Under the pieces are notes generated by a model. It was not told the origin of the DNA, made no database searches, and saw only the letters and a program-made list of their open reading frames with translations. A stretch of DNA of 64,000 nt from Falsiroseomonas stagni DSM 19981 (GTDB lineage: Bacteria; Pseudomonadota; Alphaproteobacteria; Acetobacterales; Acetobacteraceae): assembly GCF_900114315.1 (NCBI RefSeq), contig NZ_FOSQ01000010.1, forward strand, positions 124,001 through 188,000, read 5' to 3'. Both the position numbers and the translations under genes were made by a program. Of the stretch, positions 8,130 to 18,547 are shown piece after piece; the stretch's first letter is position 1; each line of letters starts with the position of its first letter.

Positions 8130-8909
8130 TCATCGTGACCGGAGAAAATCCAGCACCATCGCGTTGAACAGGGCGGGCGCTTCCCAGTTGATGGCATGGC
8201 CGGCATCCGGGATCACCCGGAACTCATGCCGCGGCAGGTTCGACGCCCAGAGCCGCATCAGCGCCGGCGGCGCGTAGAGATCCGCACCCCCCGCGATGAC
8301 CAGCGCCGGGCATCCGATGGTCGCGACTTTCGAGAAACTGTTGGGCGTGCGCAGCGGCTGCGGCGTGCCGTCGGCGCGCATGGCGTTGCGGTCGATCTCG
8401 ATCCAGCGCGCCAGCCCCGCGGGTTCGAAGCCGCGATAGGTGGGGCCGAGTTCGCGCATCTCGCTCGGTAGCGCCTTGAAGGCGGGGGTGGCGATGCGGC
8501 TGTAGGGCTCCGTGATGGCGGGGTCGATGAACTGGCCATAGCTGGCGCCGACGATCAGCGATAGCAGCCGGTCGCCGCGCCAGGCCGCGTAATCCAGCGC
8601 CGCGAAGCCGCCGCCCGCGACGCCGAGCAGGTGGAAGCGCGGCAACGACAAATGTGTTGCGAGCGCGTCGAGGTCTTCCGCGATGCTGCCGGGCTGCGGT
8701 CCCGTATCGGGCCTCGGCACGCTTCGCGCCCAGCCGCGCCGGTCGAAGGCGATGACGCGGAAACCCGCCTCCGCGAAGGGCGCCGTCTGCATCTCCCAGC
8801 TATCGGCGTTGCCGGTGTTCGCGTGCATCAGCACCAGGGGCACGCCATCCCCGCCGCTGTCGAGGTAGTACAGGTCAACGCCCGGCAGGGAGGCGATCAT
8901 GCCAGCCAT
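8130..8909 (-). CDS. Alpha/beta hydrolase-fold protein with Ala in place of the nucleophile Ser
   Basis: 259 residues with the usual fold markers: LVLMHANTGNADSW (oxyanion region), FDRRGWARS, a candidate acid in GGADLYAPP and the catalytic His in DAGHAINWE. The nucleophile elbow, normally GxSxGG, reads LLGVAGGGFAAL, and the codon at this place is GCG (Ala). The gene overlaps the end of the preceding hydrolase gene by 13 bases, so the two are co-translated. Without Ser, Asp or Cys at the elbow, normal ester hydrolysis is not expected; a lyase-like role or a binding role is possible. Related sequences with Ala at this site may form a subfamily, which I cannot check. Confidence 0.85.
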   Translation of the reverse strand: MAGMIASLPGVDLYYLDSGGDGVPLVLMHANTGNADSWEMQTAPFAEAGFRVIAFDRRGWARSVPRPDTGPQPGSIAEDLDALATHLSLPRFHLLGVAGGGFAALDYAAWRGDRLLSLIVGASYGQFIDPAITEPYSRIATPAFKALPSEMRELGPTYRGFEPAGLARWIEIDRNAMRADGTPQPLRTPNSFSKVATIGCPALVIAGGADLYAPPALMRLWASNLPRHEFRVIPDAGHAINWEAPALFNAMVLDFLRSR

Positions 8910-9721
8910 TCCCGGAACAGCGCGTTCACCTGGTCCGCTGCCTCATAGGCCACCCAATGCCCGGCGCCGGGCACCAGCGCGATGCGCGCATCCGGCCGGG
9001 CGCGGCGCAGCGCATCGGTGCGCAGCGTGATGTCCGGCATCGCGACATGGTCGCGATCCCCCCAGATGGCGTTGACGGGCACGCCCTTCGCACGCGCCAG
9101 GGCATCGGACAGCATGGTGGCGGTGGCGAAGGGGCGGCTGCGCAGACGCGAATTGATGAAGGCGCGTTCCTGGATGGCCAAAGCGAGGTCATCGATCCTC
9201 GCGGTATCGGCGATCATCATGGAGCCGAGGTTGTGGCGATGCGCCGCGACCCGCGCTTCCCCTTCCTTGTCCCGCACTTTCATCAGTGGCACGGGATTGC
9301 GGGGCGTGCCCATGGAACCGGCGCCGAGGATGGTCACGCTGCGCAGCCGGGGCGCCAGCAGCGCCGCGACATGGCCCGCGATGTTGGCGCCGAAGGAGAA
9401 GCCGGCGAGGTCGACATTCTCCGTCGCCGGCACCAGCTGCCGAAGCCCGGCGGTGACGGCGGCCGCGACATTGCCCGGTGAATGCTCCCCCGGCGGATTG
9501 GCGCTGTCGCCGAGGCCCGGCAGGTCCGGCACCAGCACGGCGCGCTGCGCGGCGAAGGGCTCGATCTGCCGCGTCCAGTGCAGCCAGGACCCGCTGCCGC
9601 CATGCAGCAGCACCAGCGGGCGGCCCGCGCCCTCGTTCCAGCAGCGCCAGACCATCGTGCCATCGCCGCAGGGCGTCTCCCGCCGCGTCGCGCTGGCATC
9701 GAGGCGATCCAGGAACTCCAT
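8897..9721 (-). CDS. Alpha/beta hydrolase
   Basis: 274 residues starting at the ATG at 9721, which overlaps the TGA of the acyl-CoA dehydrogenase gene (TGATG). The catalytic set is complete: LVLLHGGSGSWLHW oxyanion loop, nucleophile Ser in DLAGFSFGANIAG, acid in WGDRDHVAMP and His in PGAGHWVAYE. The length and C-terminal helix match meta-cleavage-product or small ester hydrolases. It is the middle gene of a three-gene operon with an acyl-CoA dehydrogenase in front and a hydrolase-like protein lacking its serine behind, which suggests breakdown of an acid or ester. The substrate is unknown. Confidence 0.9.
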   Translation of the reverse strand: MEFLDRLDASATRRETPCGDGTMVWRCWNEGAGRPLVLLHGGSGSWLHWTRQIEPFAAQRAVLVPDLPGLGDSANPPGEHSPGNVAAAVTAGLRQLVPATENVDLAGFSFGANIAGHVAALLAPRLRSVTILGAGSMGTPRNPVPLMKVRDKEGEARVAAHRHNLGSMMIADTARIDDLALAIQERAFINSRLRSRPFATATMLSDALARAKGVPVNAIWGDRDHVAMPDITLRTDALRRARPDARIALVPGAGHWVAYEAADQVNALFREWLA

Positions 9722-10887
9722 CAGTAACTCCTCGGCAGTCCGAGCACACGCTCGGCGATGTAGCACAGCACCAGCTGCGGGCTGACCGGCGCGATGCGCG
9801 GGATGAAGCTTTCGCGCAGCAGGCGTTCCAGATGGTATTCCTGGGCGTAGCCATAGCCGCCCAAGGTCATCACCGCCTGCTGGCAGGCGTTGAATCCTGC
9901 CTCGCCCGCCAGGTATTTCGCGGCATTGGCCTCCGCCCCGCATGGCATGCCCTGGTCGTAGCGCCAGGCCGCCTGCATCACCATCAGCCGCGCCGCTTCC
10001 AACTGCATCCAGCAGGCGGCGAGGGGATGCTGGATCGCCTGGTTCTGGCCGATGGGGCGGCCGAAGACCACGCGTTCCTTCGCATAGCGGCTGGCGCGCG
10101 CGATGGCGGCGAAGCCGATGCCCACCGCTTCGGCGGCGACCAGGATGCGTTCGGGATTGAGGCCGTGCAGGATGTAGTCGAAGCCCTTGCCCTCCTCCCC
10201 GATCCGGTCCTCCTCCGGCACTTCCAGCCCGTCGATGAAGAGCTGGTTCGAATCGACGGCGTGGCGGCCCATCTTGGGAATCTCCCGCACCTCGACACGG
10301 GATCGGTCCAGCTTCGTGTAGAACAGCGACAGGCCCTCGCTCCGCTTCCTCACCTGGTCCAGCGGCGTGGTGCGGGCCAGGATCAGCATGCGGTCGGCGA
10401 CCTGCGCGGTGCTGATCCAGACCTTCTGGCCGGTGACGATGTAGCGGTCGTTCCGCTTCTCCGCCGTCGTGCGAAGCTGCGTGGTGTCGAGGCCCGTATT
10501 GGGTTCCGTCACCGCGAAGCAGGCGCGTTCCCGCCCCGCGATCAGCGGCGGCAGCATGCGGGCCTTCTGTTCATCCGTGCCATGCACCACCACCGGCATG
10601 GGGCCGAAGATGTTCATGTGCACGGCGGAGGCACCGGACATCGCCGCACCGCTCTGCGCGATCTCCTGCATCATCACGGCCGCTTCCGTCACGCCGAGTC
10701 CCGCGCCGCCGACCGCTTCCGGCATGCAGATGCCAAGCCACCCATCGGCCGCCAGCGCCTGGTGGAATTCATGCGGGAAGCTGTGGGCGCGATCCTTCGC
10801 CAGCCAGTAATCGTCGCCGAAGCGGGCGCAGATGCGGCCGATGGCCTCCCGCAGCGCCTCCTGCTCGGCCGAGAGCTGAAAATCCAT
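9721..10887 (-). CDS. Acyl-CoA dehydrogenase
   Basis: 388-residue flavoenzyme of the acyl-CoA dehydrogenase superfamily. The start at 10887 (MDFQLSAEQEALREAIGRI) follows GGAGGAGA and gives the standard N-terminal helix. Signatures seen are ACFAVTEPNTGLDTT (FAD/substrate loop), YIVTGQKVWISTAQVAD, the VFGRPIGQNQAIQHPLA segment, and GGYGYAQEYHLERLLRES near the C terminus. It oxidises an acyl-CoA at the alpha-beta bond; chain specificity is not evident. It heads an operon with two hydrolase-fold genes. Its start codon is only 34 bases from the divergent aminotransferase start, so the two promoters must overlap or extend into the coding regions. Confidence 0.94.
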   Translation of the reverse strand: MDFQLSAEQEALREAIGRICARFGDDYWLAKDRAHSFPHEFHQALAADGWLGICMPEAVGGAGLGVTEAAVMMQEIAQSGAAMSGASAVHMNIFGPMPVVVHGTDEQKARMLPPLIAGRERACFAVTEPNTGLDTTQLRTTAEKRNDRYIVTGQKVWISTAQVADRMLILARTTPLDQVRKRSEGLSLFYTKLDRSRVEVREIPKMGRHAVDSNQLFIDGLEVPEEDRIGEEGKGFDYILHGLNPERILVAAEAVGIGFAAIARASRYAKERVVFGRPIGQNQAIQHPLAACWMQLEAARLMVMQAAWRYDQGMPCGAEANAAKYLAGEAGFNACQQAVMTLGGYGYAQEYHLERLLRESFIPRIAPVSPQLVLCYIAERVLGLPRSY

Positions 10888-10921
10888 GCCGGTCTGTCTC
10901 CTCCGCGCGGAGCGTGCCAGC

Positions 10922-12058
10922 ATGGCCGCCGAGCGCAACCCCGAGGGCCCGCCAGTGCCGCTGTTCGACCCCGCCGCCTTCCGTATTCCGCGCGGCGTGA
11001 TCCATGCCTGCGCGGCCGGGGAGACGCCGGTGCTGCACGCGCAGGCCGCGGCGCTGGACCGCCATGCCGTGGACAAATCCGAAGGCCCCGCCGGCCGCGC
11101 GCGGCTGGATGCGGAGGTGGAGCGGCTGCGCGCGCGGCTCGGCGCCTGGTGGAAGGTGGAGGCGGCGGGGATCGGACTCGTCTCCTCCGTCGCCGAGGGC
11201 ATGTCCATGCTGGTGGAGAGCCTGGACTGGCAGCAGGGCGACGTGGTGCTGGTGGATCGCAACGAATACGCCAGCGTGGTGGTGCCGCTGGCGATGCGGT
11301 GTGGCGTGGAACTGCGCTTCGTGCCCATGGCCGATCCCGATGCGGTGGCCGCGGCGGCGACGGGGCGGGTGCGGATGATCGCGGTCTCCGCCGTCTCCTA
11401 CCTCGATGCGCGATCGCATGACCTGGCGGCGCTGCGCCAGGTGGCGGACCGGGCGGGCGCGATGCTCGTCGTGGATTTCACCCAGGCCAATGGCTGGATG
11501 CCGATCGAGGCTTCGGTCGCGGATTTCGCCTTCTCCGCCTGCTACAAATGGATGCTGGGGCTGACGGGGCTGGCGGTGGCGTATTGGAACCGCGCGCGCC
11601 AGCCGGATTGGGCGCCGGCGACGGCGGGATGGTATTCGATCGTCACGGGGCCGCGGCCCGACTATGCCGCGCCCATCGCGCTGCGGCCGGATGGCGGGCG
11701 CTTCACCCGCGGCAATCCGGCGCATGCGCCGGCCTATGCGCTGCACGCCGCGCTCGATTTCCTGGAAGCCGTGCCCCAGGGCGTGGTGCAGCGGCATGTG
11801 CAACGCCTCACGGTCGGGCTGCTCAAGCGGCTCGATGCCGCCGGCATTCCCTCCATCACACCGCCCGATCCGCGGCAGCACGGCGCCAGCGTCTGCATCG
11901 CCCATGACCGCGCAAGCGCGATCGTGGAGGCGATGGCCGGGCGTGGCGTGCTGGCCTGGAACGGGCGCGGGCGCATCCGCATCAGCTTCCACGGCTACAA
12001 CGACGAACGCGAACTCGACCCCATCATGGCCGCGCTGACCGCCGCCATGGCTTCCTGA
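10922..12058 (+). CDS. Aminotransferase class V-fold PLP enzyme
   Basis: 378 residues from the ATG at 10922, preceded by GGAG; a longer frame from 10886 lacks a ribosome site and would overlap the divergent gene. It has the fold type I class V layout: an N-terminal HACAAGETPVL segment, a middle MLVVDFTQANGWMPI that carries the PLP-ring aspartate, and FAFSACYKWMLGLTGLAV with the Schiff-base lysine. C-terminal RIRISFHGYNDERELD is the small-domain signature of the kynureninase/isopenicillin-epimerase/cysteine-desulfurase group. The exact reaction is unknown. It is followed after 15 bases by a PLP aldolase-type gene, so a joint role in amino-acid breakdown is likely. Confidence 0.88.
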   Translation: MAAERNPEGPPVPLFDPAAFRIPRGVIHACAAGETPVLHAQAAALDRHAVDKSEGPAGRARLDAEVERLRARLGAWWKVEAAGIGLVSSVAEGMSMLVESLDWQQGDVVLVDRNEYASVVVPLAMRCGVELRFVPMADPDAVAAAATGRVRMIAVSAVSYLDARSHDLAALRQVADRAGAMLVVDFTQANGWMPIEASVADFAFSACYKWMLGLTGLAVAYWNRARQPDWAPATAGWYSIVTGPRPDYAAPIALRPDGGRFTRGNPAHAPAYALHAALDFLEAVPQGVVQRHVQRLTVGLLKRLDAAGIPSITPPDPRQHGASVCIAHDRASAIVEAMAGRGVLAWNGRGRIRISFHGYNDERELDPIMAALTAAMAS

Positions 12059-12073
12059 CGGATAGGACCGACC

Positions 12074-13183
12074 ATGCTCCAGCACCCCCCCGCCGAGCCC
12101 GGCATGCGCGAAGAGGATATCGACACCCCCGCGCTGGTGCTCGACCTCGACGCCTTCGAACACAACCTCGACACCATGGCGGCGTTGCTGGCGCCCACGG
12201 GCACGAAGCTGCGCGCCCATGCCAAGACGCATAAATCGCCCATCGTCGCGTTGCAGCAGATGCGGCGCGGCGCGGTCGGGCAATGCGTGCAGAAGGTGGC
12301 GGAGGCCGAGGCGCTGGCCTGGGGCGGCGTGCCCGACATCCTGGTGAGCAACGAGGTCATCGCGCCGCGCAAGCTGGCGCGCCTCGCGGCGCTGTCCGGC
12401 ATCGCCAGGGTCGCCGTCTGTGCCGATGACCTGGCGGGCATCTCGGCCATCGAGGCCGCGGCGGAACACGCCGGCATCCGCATGACGGTGCTGGTCGAGA
12501 TCGATTGCGGCGCCGGCCGATGCGGCGTGGAGCCCGGCCCGCAGGCGGTGGCGCTGGCGGAACGCATCGCGGCCAGCCCGCACCTGATCTTCGGCGGGCT
12601 GCAATCCTACCACGGCAACGCCCAGCATCGCCGCACGCCCGAACAGCGCCGGGACGCCATCGCCCATGCCGCGGAAGGCACGCGCCGCACGGTCGAGCAA
12701 CTGCGCCAGCGCGGCCTGGAATGCGCCATCGTGGGCGGCGCCGGCACCGGCACCTTCCAGCACGAAGCCGCATCCGGCATCTGGAACGAGATCCAGGCGG
12801 GCTCCTACGCCTTCATGGATGCCGATTACGGCCGGAACGAGGACCCGCCCCCCTTCCGCCACAGCCTGTTCGTGCTGGCGGAGGTGATGAGCGCGCCGCG
12901 GCCGGGCTTCGCCGTGCTGGATGCCGGGCACAAGGCGGTCGCGGTCGATTCAGGGCTGCCGCTGGTGCATGGGCGGCCGGGGCTCGCCTATACCGGCGCC
13001 TCCGACGAACACGGGAATATCAAGGCGGAGGACCCGGCGCTGGCGCCGAGGCTGGGGGAGAAGCTGCGCCTCATCCCCGGCCATTGCGACCCGACGGTTG
13101 ATCGCTACGACTGGTATGTCGGCGTCCGCAAGGGCCGGGTCGAATGCCTCTGGCCCATCGCGGCGCGGGGCGGCATGGCGTAG
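12074..13183 (+). CDS. D-threonine / 3-hydroxyaspartate aldolase-type PLP enzyme (DSD1 family)
   Basis: 369 residues, fold type III (alanine-racemase-like barrel). The PLP lysine is Lys51 in RAHAKTHKS. Further family blocks are VEIDCGAGRCGV, GGLQSYHGNAQH, NEIQAGSYAFMDADYG, VDSGLPLVHGRPG and a metal-binding C terminus PGHCDPT then DWYVGVRKGRVE, with the His and Cys that bind the divalent metal in D-threonine aldolase and D-serine dehydratase. These blocks strongly resemble the beta-hydroxyaspartate aldolase BhcC type. The other bhc genes are not adjacent, so an assignment to that glyoxylate pathway is not made. Cleavage or dehydration of a D- or beta-hydroxy amino acid is the safe description. 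Confidence 0.88.
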   Translation: MLQHPPAEPGMREEDIDTPALVLDLDAFEHNLDTMAALLAPTGTKLRAHAKTHKSPIVALQQMRRGAVGQCVQKVAEAEALAWGGVPDILVSNEVIAPRKLARLAALSGIARVAVCADDLAGISAIEAAAEHAGIRMTVLVEIDCGAGRCGVEPGPQAVALAERIAASPHLIFGGLQSYHGNAQHRRTPEQRRDAIAHAAEGTRRTVEQLRQRGLECAIVGGAGTGTFQHEAASGIWNEIQAGSYAFMDADYGRNEDPPPFRHSLFVLAEVMSAPRPGFAVLDAGHKAVAVDSGLPLVHGRPGLAYTGASDEHGNIKAEDPALAPRLGEKLRLIPGHCDPTVDRYDWYVGVRKGRVECLWPIAARGGMA

Positions 13184-13229
13184 CCGCCCATTGGGGCAGC
13201 CCATCGGGCATGAGCCGGGGCGCGCGGCC

Positions 13230-14417
13230 TCAGCGCGCTTCGGCCGTGCGGATCCGAGGCGCGGCCTGGGGTGGCGTATTCGGGATGGGGACGCTGCGGT
13301 TGGTGGTGGTCCGCGTCGGCTGCGCCGCCGCCGGGCGCGGCGGCTGGCGTGTGGCGGTGGCCGGGGCCTGGCGGGTGGGCGTCGCCGTGCGGGCGGGGGT
13401 CGCCTGGCGAGGGCGGGGCGCGGCCTGGGCGCTCGCGGTCGTCCGCGCCACGGGCTGCTGGCGGGATGCCGCCGGCGTGGCCGATGGCGGGCGGGATGCC
13501 GTCTGCGCCGCCGCGGGACGGGGGCGCGGGGCGGGCGCGGCATCGGCGTTCCGCACCACGCCGGTGGTGGCCCGCGCCATCGCCGGGCGGGGGGTGACGC
13601 CCATGCTGCTGAAGGACTGGTCGAGCAGCGCGGCCATGTGCTGGTCCCGCTCCACCCAGGAATTGCCGCCGAAGACGGCGCCCACCACGCGCTGGCCGCC
13701 GCGGCTCGCGCTGGTGACGATGTTGAAGCCGCTGTCGCGGATGTAGCCGGTCTTGATGCCGTCCACGCCCTCATACTCGCCGAGCATGCGGTTGTGGTTG
13801 CGCAGGCGCAGGCCGCGGAACTGGGCGTGCTGCATGCCGAAATAGTGGTAGCGGTCGGGGAAATCCTGGATCAGCCGGCGCCCGAGCGTCGCCATGTCCC
13901 GCGCCGTCGTCACCTGGTCGGGGTCCGGCAGGCCGGAGGCGTTGCGGAAGGTGGTGCGCGTCATGCCGAGCGAGCGGGCCCGCATCGTCATCATCTGGGC
14001 GAAGCGTTCCTCCGAGCCCCCGAGACGTTCGCCGACGGCCGCCGCCACGTCATTCGCCGATTTGGTGACCAGCGCCATGATGGCCTGCTCCACCGTCAGG
14101 CTCTGGCCCGGCGGGAAGCCGAGCTTGGAGGGGGGGCGGGAGGCCGCTTCCGCGGAGATGGGCACGGCGGAGGTCAGGGTGAGGCGCCCTTCGCGCAGCG
14201 CCTCGAACACCATGTAGAGGGTCATCATCTTGGTGAGGGAGGCGGGGTGCCGCGTCTCATCCGGGCTGGCGCCGACCAGCATGGCGCCGGTGCGGTTGTC
14301 GACCACGATGGCGGAATAACGGTCGCTGCCGATCTGTGCCTGGGCGGCCGGGGCAGGGCCCAGGACGGACAGGGCAAGGCCGACGAGTCCCGCACAGGTC
14401 CCGAGCCGGAAACGCAT
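13230..14417 (-). CDS. D-alanyl-D-alanine carboxypeptidase (peptidase S11)
   Basis: 395 residues starting at 14417 behind AGGGGGACT, giving a signal peptide (MRFRLGTCAGLVGLALSVLG, cut after AAQAQ). The penicillin-binding motifs are complete: SxxK at Ser60-Lys63 (HPASLTKMM), SxN at Ser120-Asn122 (TKSANDV) and KTG at Lys222 (DGIKTGYI). It trims the terminal D-Ala of peptidoglycan stem peptides in the periplasm. After the catalytic domain (to about 285) there is no PBP5-like beta domain or amphipathic anchor; instead about 100 residues are Ala/Pro/Thr/Arg-rich and disordered, possibly wall-binding through positive charge. Confidence 0.94.
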   Translation of the reverse strand: MRFRLGTCAGLVGLALSVLGPAPAAQAQIGSDRYSAIVVDNRTGAMLVGASPDETRHPASLTKMMTLYMVFEALREGRLTLTSAVPISAEAASRPPSKLGFPPGQSLTVEQAIMALVTKSANDVAAAVGERLGGSEERFAQMMTMRARSLGMTRTTFRNASGLPDPDQVTTARDMATLGRRLIQDFPDRYHYFGMQHAQFRGLRLRNHNRMLGEYEGVDGIKTGYIRDSGFNIVTSASRGGQRVVGAVFGGNSWVERDQHMAALLDQSFSSMGVTPRPAMARATTGVVRNADAAPAPRPRPAAAQTASRPPSATPAASRQQPVARTTASAQAAPRPRQATPARTATPTRQAPATATRQPPRPAAAQPTRTTTNRSVPIPNTPPQAAPRIRTAEAR

Positions 14418-14767
14418 GGATAGTCCCCCTGGCGGCACACCCCCCGTGCACCGCCACCCAAGGCAACCTAGGGAAGAAAGACCCCCTCTGTCCATGGGGG
14501 CGTTTGCGGAACAAGGCGTAACAGCAAGGGCTTAACGCCTTGCCTTGCAGCGGCTTGGCATCCGGTGGCGCGGTTGTGCGGCCCGGCCGGGCGGCGGACG
14601 AATGCGATTTCATTCACCGAAATTGCTGCACTGCAAAATTGTGCTTGCATCGGAATGCGAGCGCGGGCACATAGGATCACGTGCTGCATCGCAGCAAAAC
14701 CCCTGGGGCCGGGTCGCTGGCTCCCGCCGCGCCGGGCGCCGGCGAACCAAGCTTGAGGAAGACCCCC
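14418..14767. promoter_or_regulatory. Divergent control region, carboxypeptidase / phasin
   Basis: 350 bases without a gene. The carboxypeptidase side (14418-14580) holds only its ribosome site and GC-rich leader. The phasin side is locally AT-richer and carries TGC-type repeats: TTGCTGCACTGCAAAA at 14623-14638 and a perfect 6-3-6 palindrome at 14682-14696, followed by GAGGAAG before the phasin ATG. A TTGCAT (14645-14650) could be a -35 element, but the -10 is not clear. Confidence 0.5.
14682..14696. promoter_or_regulatory. PhaR-type operator upstream of phasin
   Basis: TGCTGC-ATC-GCAGCA is a perfect inverted repeat with a three-base spacer, 71 bases before the phasin ATG. It contains CTGC-N3-GCAG, the recognition pattern described for the PHB-granule repressor PhaR in Paracoccus and Rhodobacter. 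A related TGC-rich site lies 58 bases upstream. PhaR represses phasin genes until polyhydroxybutyrate granules titrate it, so the match fits the downstream gene. Binding is inferred, not shown. Confidence 0.7.
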
Positions 14768-15289
14768 ATGGCCAGTGAGCCGAAGACCGAATCCAAGCGC
14801 AACATCGCGCTGGTCGAGAACGCCGCGACGCAGGGCGCCGCGGCGACCAAGAAGATCATCGACAACGGCGCCACGACGGCGCGTGCCGCAATGGAGAAGG
14901 GCATGGAACAGGCGACGAAGACGGCCGAGGGTTTCTTCAAGGCCGCCGAGGAGGCCGCTGAGTTCGGCCGCGGCAACATCGAGGCCTTCACCAAGGCCAC
15001 GCAGACCCTGACGGTCGGCTTCCAGGACCTCGGCAAGCAGTATTTCGCCGTGTCCCAGGCCCTGACGGACCATGCGCTGGAAAGCGCGAAGGCCCTGGCC
15101 GCGGTGAAGTCCCTGAAGGAAGCCGCCGACATCCAGGCCGCCTTCGCCAAGGCGTCGCTGGAGCGCACGATGAGCGAGGCGACGAAGCTGCAGGAAGCCG
15201 CCTATCGCCTGGCCGAGCAGGCCTCCGCGCCGCTCGCCGCCCGCATGACGCTGGCGGTCGAGAAGATGGCCAAGCCGCTCGCGGCCTGA
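14768..15289 (+). CDS. Phasin family protein
   Basis: 173 residues from the ATG at 14768 (GAGGAAG nine bases upstream). The sequence is nearly all amphipathic helix, rich in Ala, Lys, Glu and Thr, with no cysteine. The central part (FGRGNIEAFTKATQTLTVGF, LGKQYFAVSQALTDHALE) is the Phasin_2 family signature of alphaproteobacteria. Phasins coat polyhydroxyalkanoate granules and limit their coalescence. It stands alone, with a PhaR-type operator upstream and a strong terminator downstream (15336-15399), so it is probably monocistronic and induced when granules form. Confidence 0.92.
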   Translation: MASEPKTESKRNIALVENAATQGAAATKKIIDNGATTARAAMEKGMEQATKTAEGFFKAAEEAAEFGRGNIEAFTKATQTLTVGFQDLGKQYFAVSQALTDHALESAKALAAVKSLKEAADIQAAFAKASLERTMSEATKLQEAAYRLAEQASAPLAARMTLAVEKMAKPLAA

Positions 15290-15335
15290 CGCCCGGGGGC
15301 GGGGGTGGACATGTCCCCCCTGCCTCGCGCCTACC

Positions 15336-15399
15336 GGCCCGCCCGGTGCCCGCGCCCTGCCCCTTTCCGGGGTGGGACGGGCACCGAGGCGGGCCTTTT
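15336..15399 (+). terminator. Rho-independent terminator after phasin
   Basis: A long stem pairs GGCCCGCCCGGTGCCCG (15336-15352) with CGGGCACCGAGGCGGGCC (15378-15395), one base bulged, followed by TTTT at 15396-15399. It lies 47 bases after the phasin stop and separates it from clpS. Confidence 0.8.
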
Positions 15400-15607
15400 G
15401 CGTTTCGGTCCGGCGGAATCCGGCCTAGGATCATGTGATGATGTCCCCCGGGCGGGGAAATCCGGCCTGGGCTAACGGGCGGTAAACCCCGGCGGGGTTC
15501 TTCTGCGGGAGAATTTCGTCAAGCCCTTCACTCCCGGCCCCTCGCTCCGATATCCTATGCAGGACGACGACCGGGCGTTCACTCCCCGGCAGGCAACCAA
15601 GGCAGGC

Positions 15608-15949
15608 ATGAGCGACAGCGACAAGCGCCCAGGACAGGGCAATGGGGCGGACGGGCCGACCACCGGCGTGGTGGTCAAGGCGCGGCCGCGCACCCGCAAG
15701 CCCTCCATGTACAAGGTGCTGATGCTGAACGACGACTACACGCCGATGGAATTCGTCGTGCATGTCCTCGAACGCTTCTTCCAGAAAAGCCGGGAGGAGG
15801 CGACGCGCATCATGCTGCACGTCCACCGCCGCGGCGTCGGCGTCTGCGGCGTCTATACCTATGAGGTGGCCGAGACCAAGGTCACCCAGGTGATGGACCT
15901 CGCGCGACAGAATCAGCACCCGCTCCAGTGCACGATCGAAAAAGAATGA
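15608..15949 (+). CDS. clpS: ATP-dependent Clp protease adaptor ClpS
   Basis: 113 residues from the ATG at 15608; an earlier in-frame ATG at 15557 has no ribosome site and adds an unusual N terminus. ClpS binds N-degron substrates and hands them to ClpAP. The core shows [20 protein letters not shown] (the NDD(Y/F)TPMEFV signature with the amino-group-binding Asn-Asp), [19 protein letters not shown] and the terminal PLQCTIEKE. The N-terminal 35 residues are flexible, as expected for the part that enters ClpA. clpA follows on the same strand after a structured 159-base spacer. Confidence 0.95.
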   Translation: MSDSDKRPGQGNGADGPTTGVVVKARPRTRKPSMYKVLMLNDDYTPMEFVVHVLERFFQKSREEATRIMLHVHRRGVGVCGVYTYEVAETKVTQVMDLARQNQHPLQCTIEKE

Positions 15950-16108
15950 TCGTGGCGCCGCCATCTCCCGGGCGGCGGATGGAAGGAAGGCCGGGCAAAC
16001 CGGCCTGCGGGGGACTGTCCGAAGCAGGAGGGAGCGACCACATTGAGGGCAACCCGCGCCGCAGCGTTCCGTTGAACGCCCAGGCCACCCGTTAGGGAGC
16101 GTCAGACC
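15950..16108 (+). other. Structured clpS-clpA spacer
   Basis: The 159-base gap contains consecutive potential hairpins: GCCGCC/GGCGGC (15957-15962 with 15971-15976), GGCCGG-GCAAA-CCGGCC (15989-16005) and CTGC/GCAG (16005-16008 with 16024-16027). It then has a purine-rich GCAGGAGGGAGCGACCA and the clpA ribosome site AGGGAGCG. There is no run of T, so it is not a classical terminator. It may be a cis-acting leader or a processing site; no known RNA family was recognised. Confidence 0.4.
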
Positions 16109-18463
<2,355 letters not shown>

Positions 18464-18496
18464 CTTTCCTCAGGCTGCCGCGGTCTATGATGCGAA

Positions 18497-18526
18497 GGCG
18501 TCTCCGGTTGACCGGAGGCGCCTTTT
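18497..18526 (+). terminator. Rho-independent terminator after clpA
   Basis: GGCGTCTCCGG (18497-18507), loop TTGA, CCGGAGGCGCC (18512-18522; one G-U pair), then TTTT. It lies 34 bases after the clpA stop and 22 before the next ATG. Confidence 0.85.
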
Positions 18527-18547
18527 GCCTGTCTGGGAGAGAGAGCC

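Noticed and set aside
12074-13183. Assignment as bhcC of the beta-hydroxyaspartate cycle
   Set aside because: Sequence blocks fit, but bhcB and bhcD are not adjacent and the neighbouring class V enzyme does not resemble BhcA; a family-level call is safer.
15557-15607. Earlier ClpS start at 15557
   Set aside because: No ribosome site, and the ATG at 15608 gives a normal-length ClpS.
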